Below are positions 27,019 to 36,848 of a stretch of DNA of 64,000 bases, piece by piece. This stretch comes from Iodobacter ciconiae (GTDB lineage: Bacteria; Pseudomonadota; Gammaproteobacteria; Burkholderiales; Chitinibacteraceae). Made by a program: the position numbers and the translations under genes. Each line of letters opens with the position of its first letter. Position 1 is the stretch's first letter. Below the pieces are notes generated by a model, which saw only the letters and a program-made list of their open reading frames with translations, had not been told where the DNA came from and ran no database searches. The stretch is taken from positions 3,813,378-3,877,377 of the forward strand of contig NZ_CP034433.1 of NCBI RefSeq assembly GCF_003952345.1, written 5' to 3'.

Positions 27019-27819
27019 ATGGCTCACTGGGCCGTTGAAACCAAATCCGTGTCCATTCGTGCGGCTTGCGCTAGTTTTGCGATTAGCACAACTTGCTATC
27101 GCTATATTCGTAAGTTGGATGCCGAAAAGGCTCAAATTGCTGATTCATTGGTCCAGCTCACGGAAACGCATCGTAACTGGGGCTTTGGCCTCTGCTTTTT
27201 GCATTTGCGCAACGTCAAGAAAAAACACTGGAATCATAAACGGGTCTACAGAATTTACTGCGATTTAGAATTAAATCTGCGGATTAAACCTAAAAAGCGC
27301 TTAGAACGCGAAACGCCAGCGCCATTAGCAGTGCCGGCAGCAAAAAATGAAACGTGGTCGATGGATTTTATGCATGATCAATTAGCCGATGGACGTAGTA
27401 TTCGCTTATTCAATGTGATTGATGATTTTAATCGAGAAGGATTAGGCATTGAAGTTGATTTCTCTTTGCCGGCAGAGCGTGTAATACGCAGCTTGAATCA
27501 AATCATCGAATAGCGCGGCAAGCCTAAGCGAATCAGGTCCGATAATGGCCCTGAATATATTAGCCATCTGCTAAAGAATTGGGCAGAGCAACAATCGATT
27601 GAATTGGCTTATATTCAGCCTGGCAATCCACAGCAAAATGCATATATTGAGCGCTATAATCGCACTGTACGTTATGAATGGCTGGCCTGTGATGATTTTG
27701 AAAGCCTTGCCGAAGTGCAAGAAACTGCAACGCAATGGCTTTGGACTTACAATAACGAACGTCCGCATATGGGATTGGGCGGCATCACCCCGAAACAAAA
27801 ACTGGCATTACATGCCTAG
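27019..27819 (+). pseudogene. IS3-family transposase orfB with an amber stop
   Basis: The integrase part is readable in a single frame from about 26985 to 27819, including [12 protein letters not shown] (first Asp), [12 protein letters not shown] (second region), RIRSDNGPEYIS and QPGNPQQNAYIERYNR (DDE Glu). The only defect is TAG at 27511-27513 in the context IIE-stop-RGKPK, where the family has Trp (TGG). A single point mutation therefore inactivates the element. Confidence 0.88.
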
Positions 27820-27993
27820 CCTCTACTTTTAAGTGAGCTTAAAAACGGGGGGATTACCGTGGCAATCAACAATTAATGTAGGTTGCTATAGCCTCGGTCT
27901 GGGAGCGTCGTGATGTCCACGATTTCGCCCTGATTTCAGTTAATCGCGCATTTTAATCCTTTCGTTCTAAATTTTTCAGTATCGGTAAATTTC

Positions 27994-29427
27994 ATGTTTT
28001 TTGTACAACCACTACCCGATGAATTTGTGGGTGGGCACTTCGGTCGATTGGGCCGAGTTAATGGCTATAATTCTTCGTTACAGCTTATTCGTGAATTGGA
28101 TGAATGTTTTCGAAGTGGAGCAAAAGATTGGGAACCTCCATCTGTTGATCGCTTAATTACGACGCATCTAGGAATGGAATCCGAGGCGTATTTGCAGAAG
28201 CATACGATGCTACCTTTCTATTGGGTCACAACTTTTGAGCGAGAAGAGCCGCGAAAATTTGAGTCAGTTGCAAAAAGTCGCCAACGTGCGGCTTTAAAGC
28301 ATGAGCGTGATGCCGCATATTTTTGCGATGAGTGCGTAAAAAGTGATAAGCGTGATCTAGGGTTCTCCTATTGGCGTAGATTTCATCAGTTGCCAGGAGT
28401 TGATACCTGTTCAATTCACAGAACCGCGTTGAGGTATATTCACAAACAAAATGCATTTGACGAGCCCCCTCAGCGATGGAGTGCAATTGCTGAAACAGTT
28501 TCAAAAGAACTTGCTGAACTTCAGTGTCATCCCGTTATTTCGCGATATACCAAAATTTCAAGCCGTTTCCTCAATCAACAACGACAGTGTCGCTACGTAG
28601 CTTCTGCTTTTCATAGCGCCTCAGCACGTCAAATGGGTTTGAAGGTTGTGCTGCGCGGTAGTGCAACAAGAATAAGTGATCGGATGCAGCAAGAGTTACC
28701 AAGTCTTTGGCTATCCACACATTGGCCTGAGTTGGCCAAAAAACAGGAAAGGGTGCTTTTTTCTGCTTTGGATGGGGTTATTGGCAGTCAAGTTTGCACA
28801 GGGTTGGCGCATGCCCTGACGTTGGCTTTGTGCCACGATGATGCAGACTATGCTGTTTCTAAGTTTTTTGAATTGCCACTTGATCAGCATAAAGTGTCTT
28901 TCCCTAAGAAAGTAATAATGCGATCAGACATGCAAAATGCATACTTGCAGTGCGAGGGTAACTTCAGCGCAATGTCTAAATTTTTGGAAAAGGATATGTC
29001 GACGGTGACACGTCATATGAAGAAAGCTGGTGTTCCATCCGCAGTATTGCTAAATGAAGCTGAACGGCATGTTATTTTTGAGATTGTCCGTGATGCTGAT
29101 ATTTTTGTTAAACCTAAACACCCCTCCAAAGAAGAGCTTGCGCTTGAAAAGGACAGCCGAGGTTTATCTGAAATACCAAAATCACTACTTATGCCTATAC
29201 GACCTGAAATGAAAGTGGCATTTCTTGCTAATCAGGGGGATTTTTCAAAAATGGCCAAATCGCTAGACCTTAACATTACAACGGTTATTAATCATATGCG
29301 CCAAGTCGGTATTCCATCTTCTCGCTATTTTTGCGAAAAAGCACGTCAGGAGTTAATGGAATTTGTTCGCGAAGCTGAAACCGCTGATTTAAGATGGGTG
29401 CGTGTAAAGCGTCCCTTGAAGGATTAA
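27994..29427 (+). CDS. TniQ/TnsD-family target-selection protein with duplicated C-terminal HTH units
   Basis: 477 residues. The N-terminus (FVQPLPDEFVGGHFGRLGRV) is the TniQ signature, followed by a zinc-finger-like set (FCDECV about residue 110, then VDTCSIH about 134). TniQ/TnsD proteins direct Tn7-like and CRISPR-associated transposons to target DNA. The C-terminal third holds two tandem, similar modules (about 308-345 and 408-445): each reads M-x-x-A-[YF]-L-x-x-x-G-[ND]-F-S-x-M followed by a T-V-x-x-H-M-[KR]-x-[AV]-G-[VI]-P-S helix, which looks like helix-turn-helix DNA-binding units. No tnsA, tnsB or tnsC is in the window, so it is a stand-alone copy. It lies in the island downstream of glmS. 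Confidence 0.85.
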   Translation: MFFVQPLPDEFVGGHFGRLGRVNGYNSSLQLIRELDECFRSGAKDWEPPSVDRLITTHLGMESEAYLQKHTMLPFYWVTTFEREEPRKFESVAKSRQRAALKHERDAAYFCDECVKSDKRDLGFSYWRRFHQLPGVDTCSIHRTALRYIHKQNAFDEPPQRWSAIAETVSKELAELQCHPVISRYTKISSRFLNQQRQCRYVASAFHSASARQMGLKVVLRGSATRISDRMQQELPSLWLSTHWPELAKKQERVLFSALDGVIGSQVCTGLAHALTLALCHDDADYAVSKFFELPLDQHKVSFPKKVIMRSDMQNAYLQCEGNFSAMSKFLEKDMSTVTRHMKKAGVPSAVLLNEAERHVIFEIVRDADIFVKPKHPSKEELALEKDSRGLSEIPKSLLMPIRPEMKVAFLANQGDFSKMAKSLDLNITTVINHMRQVGIPSSRYFCEKARQELMEFVREAETADLRWVRVKRPLKD

Positions 29428-29732
29428 AAATATGGGGAGCCTAGTTTGATTTAGGTAATACTGACAAAACTGTGTGAACCATTCTTTTCTTAAAGCAATA
29501 CTCACTGTCTTACCCAAAAACGGCTGTTTTAGAACCACGCCACTAAATATACACCTGAATAGGTGTATATTTCACGTTAGTTGCTAGGTGAGATGTAGTG
29601 ATTCGTTGGATTCTAAAACACAAGTGCATTCTTATAGTTCCCGTAGTGGGTATGCAGAAAGCAAATTAAGCCCCTTGGGTCTCGCTAACAAAGCGAGATG
29701 GAAAATTAAAGAATAAATTAAAGTAGAAGTGT
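29428..29732. other. regulatory region before the NERD-kinase-helicase operon
   Basis: About 305 bases with no gene. It contains a perfect 12-bp-arm palindrome (29545-29572) and AT-rich sequence. The start at 29733 is preceded by a weak GAAG site. Confidence 0.45.
29545..29572. promoter_or_regulatory. palindrome, candidate operator
   Basis: AAATATACACCT (29545-29556) and its exact complement (29561-29572) flank a GAAT centre. The dyad is typical of a homodimeric repressor site and lies 160 bases before the operon start. No dedicated regulator is obvious; the winged-helix partner at 34750 or TniQ could bind it. Function inferred. Confidence 0.5.
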
Positions 29733-32700
29733 ATGAAAATTGAGCTATGGGAAGGCGGCCTTCTATCCCACGAAGTAGAAGCCATTGAAGAAATTGAAAA
29801 GCACTTTGAAGAAAAGACTGTCAAAAAAGACTCTGTGCAACCTGCAAAGTTAGAATCAAAGAAACCTATGAAAGGTGAATCGCTTGCTGATCAGTTAAGT
29901 GGTTTGAAACCTAACACACCAAACAAAGTACCAGTAAAAGATAGCATGTTCCCTTGGAAGGGATATGCTGGCTTTCGTTTGGTTGAAAATGGTAAAGAAG
30001 GTGAATTTGATTTAGTGATTGTCACTCACTGCAATGTGATTATTGTTGAACTTAAAGACTGGAATCACGCCAAGGTAACTTGCCAGGGTAATAAGTGGTT
30101 TTTAGGCAATAAAGACATGGGGAAATCCCCTGTTGAAGTGACGCGGAATAAGAAATACCTTCTTGATCGAAAGCTTGATAAGTTCAAAGGAAAGTTTATT
30201 AATGGGGGGCGTAAACCTTTTATTCACTTTTTAGTGTTGATGACTGGTAATGCTGATTTTAGTAGCTTAAAAGAAGATCAAGCTGAGCATACAATGTCGC
30301 TTAGTGACTTCTTAAAACTTAAAAATGAAAATGCCTTTAATAAGCTATTTAAACCGCACCCGGACTCCAAGGTTTTGAATCAAGACTTTCATATTTTTGA
30401 TGAGCTGTTTGATAGAAATACCGTGCCTCCTAAGCAAGTAAGCGTTAATGGCTACACATCTAAAGAATTAATTTTTACTCATCCTGATGAAATTTATCAG
30501 GAATTCGAAGCCGTATCTGAAACCACCAGTAAAGATACAGCGCTTTTGCGCTTGTGGAATTTTAACAAGGTTGCAGGCAGTAAGGCTAAAACGCAAGATG
30601 GGCAGCATGAGATTATATCCCGTGAGCGAGAAGTTCTAAGCTATATAAAAAACAATAACCTTGATCTATATAATCACTGTTTGAACTCACTGGTAGCTAT
30701 CCAAAAAGAACAAGTATCAACTCAGTATTCAGAACTATATGAACTTAAACCTAACCATGTTCGTTTTAATGAGTTTGTCGGTAAGTTCGTGGGCGGTTTT
30801 GCTGAAGCGGATCGCATTAAGCTAGTCACTTTACTTATTAGTAAGTTTGCTAGCTTGCATGAAACCAAGGTCGCCCACCGTGATTTAGGAAATCACAGTA
30901 TTTGGCTGTCACCCAGTAAAGATGTGGCCATATCCAGCTTTATATCAGCCTATCACCAGCCACAAGGTACGGTTGGGGATTTCAGGAACCTTTTGTCAGT
31001 ATCTGGCAGTACCCCCTATGGCATGCAGGTCAATGACAAGACAACCCCTTATCAAATAGACGTATATTCACTGGCTGTCATGGCATGGCATGTTATCAAT
31101 GCTAAGCAAATATCTCCTAAAGGTTTAGCGGTTTTTAATAACGAGGTTAAAAGCGAGAACCATTGGTATTCCAATGTTATTAAGAAGGGGTTGAGTCAAG
31201 GTTACAATAACGCTGTAGAGATGTTTGATGCTTTTAAGCAAGCCGAACCCAAAACAGAGATAAATTTGGATTTTGATGAGGCAGAGTTTGATGCTTACAA
31301 GCGATCTATCAAACTTTCTCGTCAATACCCAGAAGATGATGGTGAGTTTTTAAAAGAAACAGATGAGAAGGAAGTTTATCTTTCTAACGGTAATTTGGTT
31401 AAAGCTTGGCTGAATGTTTCTGTAACAGACTGCAGCGCTCGTTTAGGTTATGACTTATTACACTTCTTACAGCGTGTAGCAAAACTTAAATCTATTGCGC
31501 CACCTTATTTACCGACTATTTTCGAATTTGGCCTCGCCACCAAGAGCTCTGAGTTATTCATTGTATCTGACTACATTGAAGGCCCTGCTTGGGGCGATAT
31601 TGAACCAGATGAGAAAAACTTACCTCTGGTTCATAAATTGATTCAGGCGGTTGAGCATCTGCACACATTGCATATCCCTCATGGTGATCTTCACCCTGAC
31701 AATGTGATTGTTAATGTGGAATCTGAAACCGTTACATTGATTGATATTCCCGATTTCTGCCTTGATGGGAGTGAAGTTAAAAACCACACTTATAGCCCAG
31801 ACAATATTGACGGCTGTACCGCATATGAAAGAGATAATTTTGCAGTGATGCGAATGAGTGCTGAGTTGCTTGGCCTAGAGTGGGGCAAGCCAAGCGCAGA
31901 TATGCAGGATATAAGCGATGTAATTCAGGTTGAGCTGAATGATGTTGAATACGGATTTAAGAGCTTAGAGCGCTTTAAAGATGCCTTAAATGGTAGTGAT
32001 TCGGATATTGAATTTATTAATGTAACCCTTAGGCCTAAAAATGATGAGATCTTTACTACATTAGAAATATTTCCAGAAAATGGTTCGTTGTATGTTGATA
32101 TTCAATCAAGCAATCAAAAAACCGATAATCTGATTGTGGACATTTATGGCATTGGCGGTAGTGTTCGGTTCTTTTATGACAAATATGAGAAAGAATTAAA
32201 GTTTGGGTTGAAGCCCACCTCTAGAGCAGATGTTAGTCCGAAATATAGGGAAAATAGTAAATTAGAGTTACCTTATGGATTAAGAATTCATTGTGATTAT
32301 TCTCCAAATATTGACGCCCTAAACAGAGATTTACGTCAACGAGCTGAGTTTAGACGTGCCATTTCTCTTTTTGAATCACTTGTAGCAGAAAATTCTCAGG
32401 TAGAAGCTAGCCCAGAGTCTGAAACAGCATCAACGAATGATCCAATTATTAAGCCTGTCGATATATCAACCCGTGATTTATGGCGTAACATTTTAAAAAC
32501 AGAAACGGAATCATATCCATATATCGAGCTGGCTACTGAGGCTGAAGCCGTCCCTGACCATGATGATGAAGTTATCTTAAATCATGAATCTGAACATGAC
32601 CCATTATCTAAATTTAATAGGAATGATGTGATTGAAGCGGTTCAACGCAAGGGGGACGATGAAAAGGTATTGGGGGTTGTTAACCTTAAAAAATCAGATC

Positions 32701-34733
32701 TAACTGAAGTACGTTTGCATAAAATAAGAAGTTCTGCAAAGCACCTTAAAGAGTCGGAAGAGCTATTCTTCAGAACCAAGCAAGATAAAGCGTCTTATGA
32801 AAAACGAAAAGGTGCGTTAGAAAAAATTCTGGCCAGTGAGTCAACCATACCTGACTTGGTTGATTACTTTGAGCCCACTTCTGATAGAGACCCTATTTCA
32901 TATGAAATTACGGTGACAGACAGTGACTTTAAACGCTATGACCGTGAAGATGATAAAGGCAATTTGATAAGCTTAAATGAGCAACAAAGGTTGGCATTTC
33001 GGCAGTTGCTTAGAACTGGCCCGGTATCTTTGTTACAAGGCCCTCCTGGCACGGGTAAAACAGAATTTATTGCAGCTTTTGTTCATTATTTAATTGAAAA
33101 ACAAGGGGCTGAAAGAATTCTGTTAGTGAGCCAATCACATGAGGCTGTTAATACGGCAGCAGGACGAATTCGTAAACACTGCTTGCGATTAAACACCCCG
33201 TTAGACGTTGTGAGGTTTAGCAATAAAGAAAGTTCTGTATCTGATGGGTTAAAAGATGTTTATTCGCAGGCTTTGGTGGATGAGCGTCGGGCTCTATTTG
33301 TCGCCGAATCTAAAGAGCGTGTTTCTTCTTTAAGCCAGTCGTTAGGTCTTGATAAGGCATTTTTGAGTGAGGCGTGTGAGTTAGAGCTGCTAATCATTAG
33401 GCAAATAGATACGCTTATCGGGTTTCAAAAGTCTATTGAAAAAGAAGGTACTCATGAAGATGATATTGAAGGATTGAAAAAACAATTTAAAGAACTGTTC
33501 TCAAATCTTAAGGATAGAATACAGAATCAATTTGAAATTCAGCTTAAAGCGGATAATTTGGCTGGGATGTCATCGACATTATGGGCGGCTTTAGAGGCTG
33601 CTTATGCCATACAACCTAAAGAAAGTATGCGTGCAAAAGTACTTTGTAAAATTTCAAGAGATATGCTTGAGGTATTAGAGAGCGGGCGTGTTAACTATGA
33701 TGAGTTCTTTGCACGTTCTAGGCAGTTAGTAACGGGCACTTGTGTGGGGATTGGCCAGCGCCACATTGGTATTGCAGAAAATCAATATGACTGGGTTATT
33801 ATTGATGAAGCTGCCCGTTCCATCTCTAGTGAGTTAGCCATCGCCATGCAAGCTGGTAAGCGAATATTATTGGTCGGTGATCATCACCAACTACCGCCGT
33901 TATATACCATACCTCATAAAAAGGCCTTGGCAAAAAAACTGGGCGTATATTCAGATGAAGTCGATCTAGACGAATTAGTACAATCCGATTTTGAAAGAGC
34001 TTTTAAATCACATTATGGCAAATTGGCCGGTGCTAAATTACTTACCCAGTATCGAATGGTTGAGCCCATCGGTAACATGGTATCTGATTGCTTTTATCAA
34101 GGTGAACTTGTAACAGGATTTAGGGAAATACCAGATGTTTACCAGTCTCTGCCTAATGGCATAAAAGCTTATACAACCTGGTTAGATACAGCTGCATTTG
34201 GTAAAAGAGCTAATCATGATAAAGATGGTAAAGGCAGCAGCATTGCCAATACCACGGAAGTTAATGTGATTATTAAGCTATTATCTGGAATTGCTCAGAA
34301 AGATGATCAAGTTGAGTCTTTAGCTTTACAAATGAATAAAGATAAAGGCGAATTGCCAATTGGTATTATTTGTATGTATGCCGAGCAAAAGAAACGTTTG
34401 CGTCGGAAAGTGGCAGAGCAGACCTGGAGTGAGCAGTTTAAATCATTGATACGTATTGATACTGTTGATAGCTATCAAGGTAAAGAGAATAGAATTGTTA
34501 TTTTATCGATCACTCGTAGTGACACTCACCAAAGTCCAGGTTTTTTACGGTCGCCAAATCGTATTAATGTAGGTCTTTCACGGGCGATGGATAGGCTGGT
34601 AATAGTGGGCAATAGTGAAATGTGGAAAGGTAAAAACCAAGATTTGCCGCTGGGTAAAGTATTTGACTATATTGAGCAGAGAAGGTTAAAAGAACCAAGC
34701 AATTACAGTTTGATTAATGCGGAAAATTTCTAA
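29733..34733 (+). CDS. NERD nuclease-like / tandem protein-kinase-like / SF1 helicase fusion
   Basis: A 1666-residue cytoplasmic protein. Residues about 73-150 form a NERD domain with a PD-(D/E)xK-like pattern (GEFDLVIVTHCN, then VIIVELKDW). About 300-500 is a degenerate kinase-like region with VAHRDLGNHS, lacking the usual Asn. About 545-760 is a second kinase-like region with an intact loop, HGDLHPDNVIV, and a following LIDIPDF. About 1085-1650 is a superfamily 1 helicase: Walker A QGPPGTGKTEF (about 1102), VIIDEAARS (about 1355), LVGDHHQLPP, QYRM, DTVDSYQGKEN (about 1575) and NVGLSRAMDRLVIVG. NERD plus kinase recalls PglW of BREX; the added Dna2/Upf1-like helicase is unusual. It is in an operon with the 34750 gene. 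A defence role is inferred. Confidence 0.85.
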   Translation: MKIELWEGGLLSHEVEAIEEIEKHFEEKTVKKDSVQPAKLESKKPMKGESLADQLSGLKPNTPNKVPVKDSMFPWKGYAGFRLVENGKEGEFDLVIVTHCNVIIVELKDWNHAKVTCQGNKWFLGNKDMGKSPVEVTRNKKYLLDRKLDKFKGKFINGGRKPFIHFLVLMTGNADFSSLKEDQAEHTMSLSDFLKLKNENAFNKLFKPHPDSKVLNQDFHIFDELFDRNTVPPKQVSVNGYTSKELIFTHPDEIYQEFEAVSETTSKDTALLRLWNFNKVAGSKAKTQDGQHEIISREREVLSYIKNNNLDLYNHCLNSLVAIQKEQVSTQYSELYELKPNHVRFNEFVGKFVGGFAEADRIKLVTLLISKFASLHETKVAHRDLGNHSIWLSPSKDVAISSFISAYHQPQGTVGDFRNLLSVSGSTPYGMQVNDKTTPYQIDVYSLAVMAWHVINAKQISPKGLAVFNNEVKSENHWYSNVIKKGLSQGYNNAVEMFDAFKQAEPKTEINLDFDEAEFDAYKRSIKLSRQYPEDDGEFLKETDEKEVYLSNGNLVKAWLNVSVTDCSARLGYDLLHFLQRVAKLKSIAPPYLPTIFEFGLATKSSELFIVSDYIEGPAWGDIEPDEKNLPLVHKLIQAVEHLHTLHIPHGDLHPDNVIVNVESETVTLIDIPDFCLDGSEVKNHTYSPDNIDGCTAYERDNFAVMRMSAELLGLEWGKPSADMQDISDVIQVELNDVEYGFKSLERFKDALNGSDSDIEFINVTLRPKNDEIFTTLEIFPENGSLYVDIQSSNQKTDNLIVDIYGIGGSVRFFYDKYEKELKFGLKPTSRADVSPKYRENSKLELPYGLRIHCDYSPNIDALNRDLRQRAEFRRAISLFESLVAENSQVEASPESETASTNDPIIKPVDISTRDLWRNILKTETESYPYIELATEAEAVPDHDDEVILNHESEHDPLSKFNRNDVIEAVQRKGDDEKVLGVVNLKKSDLTEVRLHKIRSSAKHLKESEELFFRTKQDKASYEKRKGALEKILASESTIPDLVDYFEPTSDRDPISYEITVTDSDFKRYDREDDKGNLISLNEQQRLAFRQLLRTGPVSLLQGPPGTGKTEFIAAFVHYLIEKQGAERILLVSQSHEAVNTAAGRIRKHCLRLNTPLDVVRFSNKESSVSDGLKDVYSQALVDERRALFVAESKERVSSLSQSLGLDKAFLSEACELELLIIRQIDTLIGFQKSIEKEGTHEDDIEGLKKQFKELFSNLKDRIQNQFEIQLKADNLAGMSSTLWAALEAAYAIQPKESMRAKVLCKISRDMLEVLESGRVNYDEFFARSRQLVTGTCVGIGQRHIGIAENQYDWVIIDEAARSISSELAIAMQAGKRILLVGDHHQLPPLYTIPHKKALAKKLGVYSDEVDLDELVQSDFERAFKSHYGKLAGAKLLTQYRMVEPIGNMVSDCFYQGELVTGFREIPDVYQSLPNGIKAYTTWLDTAAFGKRANHDKDGKGSSIANTTEVNVIIKLLSGIAQKDDQVESLALQMNKDKGELPIGIICMYAEQKKRLRRKVAEQTWSEQFKSLIRIDTVDSYQGKENRIVILSITRSDTHQSPGFLRSPNRINVGLSRAMDRLVIVGNSEMWKGKNQDLPLGKVFDYIEQRRLKEPSNYSLINAENF

Positions 34734-34749
34734 GAGGTGAAAAAGTAAA

Positions 34750-36174
34750 ATGAGCAACCTGAAAATCACCTTTAATGAAATTGACTTTATATTGCCAAGC
34801 TATCGTTACAATATTAAGTTTTCGTATGCCACCAAACAGGGGCTGCCCTTTATAAGGGAGTATATCCTTAGACTAGCACAGCTAGGGGCTATCTCGCCAA
34901 ATCATATTGCTCGCTATTTTGGATTAAATGAGCGAGAAACCAAAGAAGCAATCTCTGATTTAATAAAGAGAGAAGAGCTTAAGTACAACGATCGCGATCA
35001 AGTTTTCCTGACTGAAAAAAGCGAAGGATACTTTGAAACGTTAGGGAGTACTTTAAATGTAAGTGAGTTGCGCTCTACCGGCGCAACGCTAGGCTTTGAA
35101 TTAACGTCCTTAACCTGTGTTTCTACGCAAAATAAACGTCTAGGAAGATTATGGACTCAGGGTTTTAAACTAGATGTGGCCAGTAGCAAAGTGGCTAACA
35201 GAGATCGACTGGTCTCTAAGGCCTTTCAAAGGCACTTCCAAGACCTAATTGAAGATGGCTACATGGATCATGTAAAAGATAAAGAAGGTGGTAAGCCAAA
35301 TATTTATAAAGTGGAGTCGCTAAATCAAATTGGAAGTGAGCCCTATCGCATCAAATTAGCATTTGAAATGGATGTCGATGGTAAAGCGGTTGACACAAAT
35401 GATATCGAGGGCCTTAAGGAATCTTCTGAAGCTTTGGAGTTGATCGCATCTGAGATTAATGCTCAATCTAGAAGAAATAACCATATAGAGATTCTAGGTG
35501 CCATAGAAACATTAAAAGACAGGAATACACAAAAGCTATTCAGTGCCAGTGCTTTTAAAGTTGATGAATTTATTCAGTTAAAAGCCGGAGAGGATGCCAA
35601 TAAAGGAAGGTATATTCCATTTGTTGGAGGTTTATATAGTCCTGAAAATTGGCCAAAATTTTATGAATTATTTGAAAAAGAGAAGAAAGCTATTATCGCA
35701 CAGCACCAAGATGGTGTGGTGGATATGAAGTGGTTAGTCCCAAGTAACCCGTTCTGGGGTAAAAGTGATCGTATCAATTCTTGTCTTACTGAGCTTGTGA
35801 CTGGAAGTAAGACAAGCGGTAAGAGATCTAAAATAGTGTACGATTTTAAAGTCATGGTACCTCTATCAGGCGAATATACCCCTAGAGAAAAGAATGATTG
35901 GCTACATAATTTAGCGGATATTAAAAATAACCTGCATGGATATGTGGAGGGTTACCTAAACGGTGATGTAGAGGTTGTGTTGCTTGAAGATAGGCTTGTG
36001 GCTGTCACTTATTACTTGAGCTTACCTGATAGTTATCGTGTACCTGTGCCTATTGGCTTTATATCTACGGATAAAGGCGTTATTGGTTCAGTTGCACATT
36101 CGTTAAATGGATATTTGTCTGAGTTTTATGATGAAGATAAAAGAAAGAGCTTAGGCAGTTTTGGCAAATTATGA
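34750..36174 (+). CDS. winged-helix partner protein of the NERD-kinase-helicase
   Basis: This 474-residue protein starts 16 bases after the helicase stop, with AGAGGTGA upstream, so the two are co-transcribed. The N-terminal about 110 residues include a winged-helix pattern (IREYILRLAQLGAISPNHIARYFGLNERETKEAISDLI then a LKYNDRDQVFLTEKS wing). The remaining about 360 residues are mixed alpha/beta without a motif I recognise; an IPFVGGLYSPENWPKFYELF patch and a C-terminal region with repeated aromatic positions stand out. No nuclease or membrane signature. It may sense DNA or control or load the helicase. AT-rich like its partner. Confidence 0.7.
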   Translation: MSNLKITFNEIDFILPSYRYNIKFSYATKQGLPFIREYILRLAQLGAISPNHIARYFGLNERETKEAISDLIKREELKYNDRDQVFLTEKSEGYFETLGSTLNVSELRSTGATLGFELTSLTCVSTQNKRLGRLWTQGFKLDVASSKVANRDRLVSKAFQRHFQDLIEDGYMDHVKDKEGGKPNIYKVESLNQIGSEPYRIKLAFEMDVDGKAVDTNDIEGLKESSEALELIASEINAQSRRNNHIEILGAIETLKDRNTQKLFSASAFKVDEFIQLKAGEDANKGRYIPFVGGLYSPENWPKFYELFEKEKKAIIAQHQDGVVDMKWLVPSNPFWGKSDRINSCLTELVTGSKTSGKRSKIVYDFKVMVPLSGEYTPREKNDWLHNLADIKNNLHGYVEGYLNGDVEVVLLEDRLVAVTYYLSLPDSYRVPVPIGFISTDKGVIGSVAHSLNGYLSEFYDEDKRKSLGSFGKL

Positions 36175-36359
36175 TTTACACATATATAAACCAACATAAT
36201 CCGATTAAGGCGCAACAACATTAAACAACTTACTTTTGCGTCAGCTCCATTGTGCGTCAACAATGAGCTGTCAGCTGACGGTAGTCGGCCATATACAGAC
36301 TTTCATATTCGAGGCATCAATGTCTTTTTACAAATGCATTGCAGATACTAACGTAAAGG
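36175..36359. other. spacer after the operon
   Basis: No gene. An imperfect inverted repeat around 36241-36277 (CAGCTc-CATTGT against ACAATG-AGCTG) lies about 65 bases after the operon stop. It lacks a T-run but may act in termination. Confidence 0.35.
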
Positions 36360-36761
36360 TGAATCACACCGGGTTTCGCGGAGGCTGTTTGGTTTGAGTC
36401 AAGCCAACACGGCCTGCTCGCTTTGATTACGATAATAGTTTGCTTCTGCTTCCGCAGGTGGAATATGGCCAATCGACCCCAGCAAACGATGCTGATTGAA
36501 CCACGAAACCCATTCCAATGTCGCTAGCTCCACAGATTCTAGACTTTTCCAAGGTCCCAAACGGTGAATCACTTCTGTTTTGTAGAGCCCGTTAATCGTC
36601 TCTGCTAATGCATTGTCGTAACTATCACCAGTCGTGCCAACGGATGGCTCGATGCCAGCCTCAGTCAATCGCTCGGTATAGCGAATCGAAACATATTGCG
36701 AACCTCGGTCGCTGTGATGAATCAACGCCTCACGCTCTGGTTGCCGCGCCCAAAGGGCTTG
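36360..36761 (-). mobile_element. IS3-family element, 3' end fragment
   Basis: The right end of a different IS3-family element. The terminal sequence starts near 36360 (TGAATCACACCGGG...), followed by the C-terminal part of orfB read on the minus strand. The element is cut at about 36761, where the end of an IS407-like element begins. Confidence 0.7.
36399..36761 (-). pseudogene. IS3-family transposase orfB, C-terminal fragment
   Basis: About 120 residues in frame from the cut edge: REALIHHSDRGSQYVS (second catalytic Asp), GDSYDNALAETINGLYKTE (catalytic Glu), and a WFNQHRLLGSIGHIPPAEAE ending. The first catalytic Asp and orfA are missing. Truncation coincides with the IS407-like end at 36762. 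Confidence 0.88.
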
Positions 36762-36812
36762 GGTAATCCCCCCGTTTTTAAGCTCACTTAAAAGTAGAGG
36801 TCAGGCATGTAA
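36762..36812. mobile_element. solo end of an IS407-like element
   Basis: About 51 bases starting GGTAATCCCCCC and nearly identical to the orfB-side end of copy 2 (complement of about 27808-27858), including the AAGCTCACTTAAAAGTAGAGG string. The rest of the element is absent. It is wedged between the truncated IS3 orfB and the next IS. Confidence 0.85.
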
Positions 36813-36848
36813 CGGCAATTGTCAAAGTAGTTGAGATGTTTTTACGAT

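Larger units (their letters stand above)
26665..27858 (+). mobile_element. IS3-family element (IS407-like), copy 2
   Basis: About 1194 bp between inverted repeats GGTAATCCCCCC (26665-26676) and its complement (27847-27858). It has the same organisation as copy 1 at 10182-11376 but lies in the opposite orientation and is clearly diverged in sequence. Flanks (TAAT left, GTGG right) do not form a direct repeat. orfA is intact; orfB has one nonsense codon. Confidence 0.9.
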
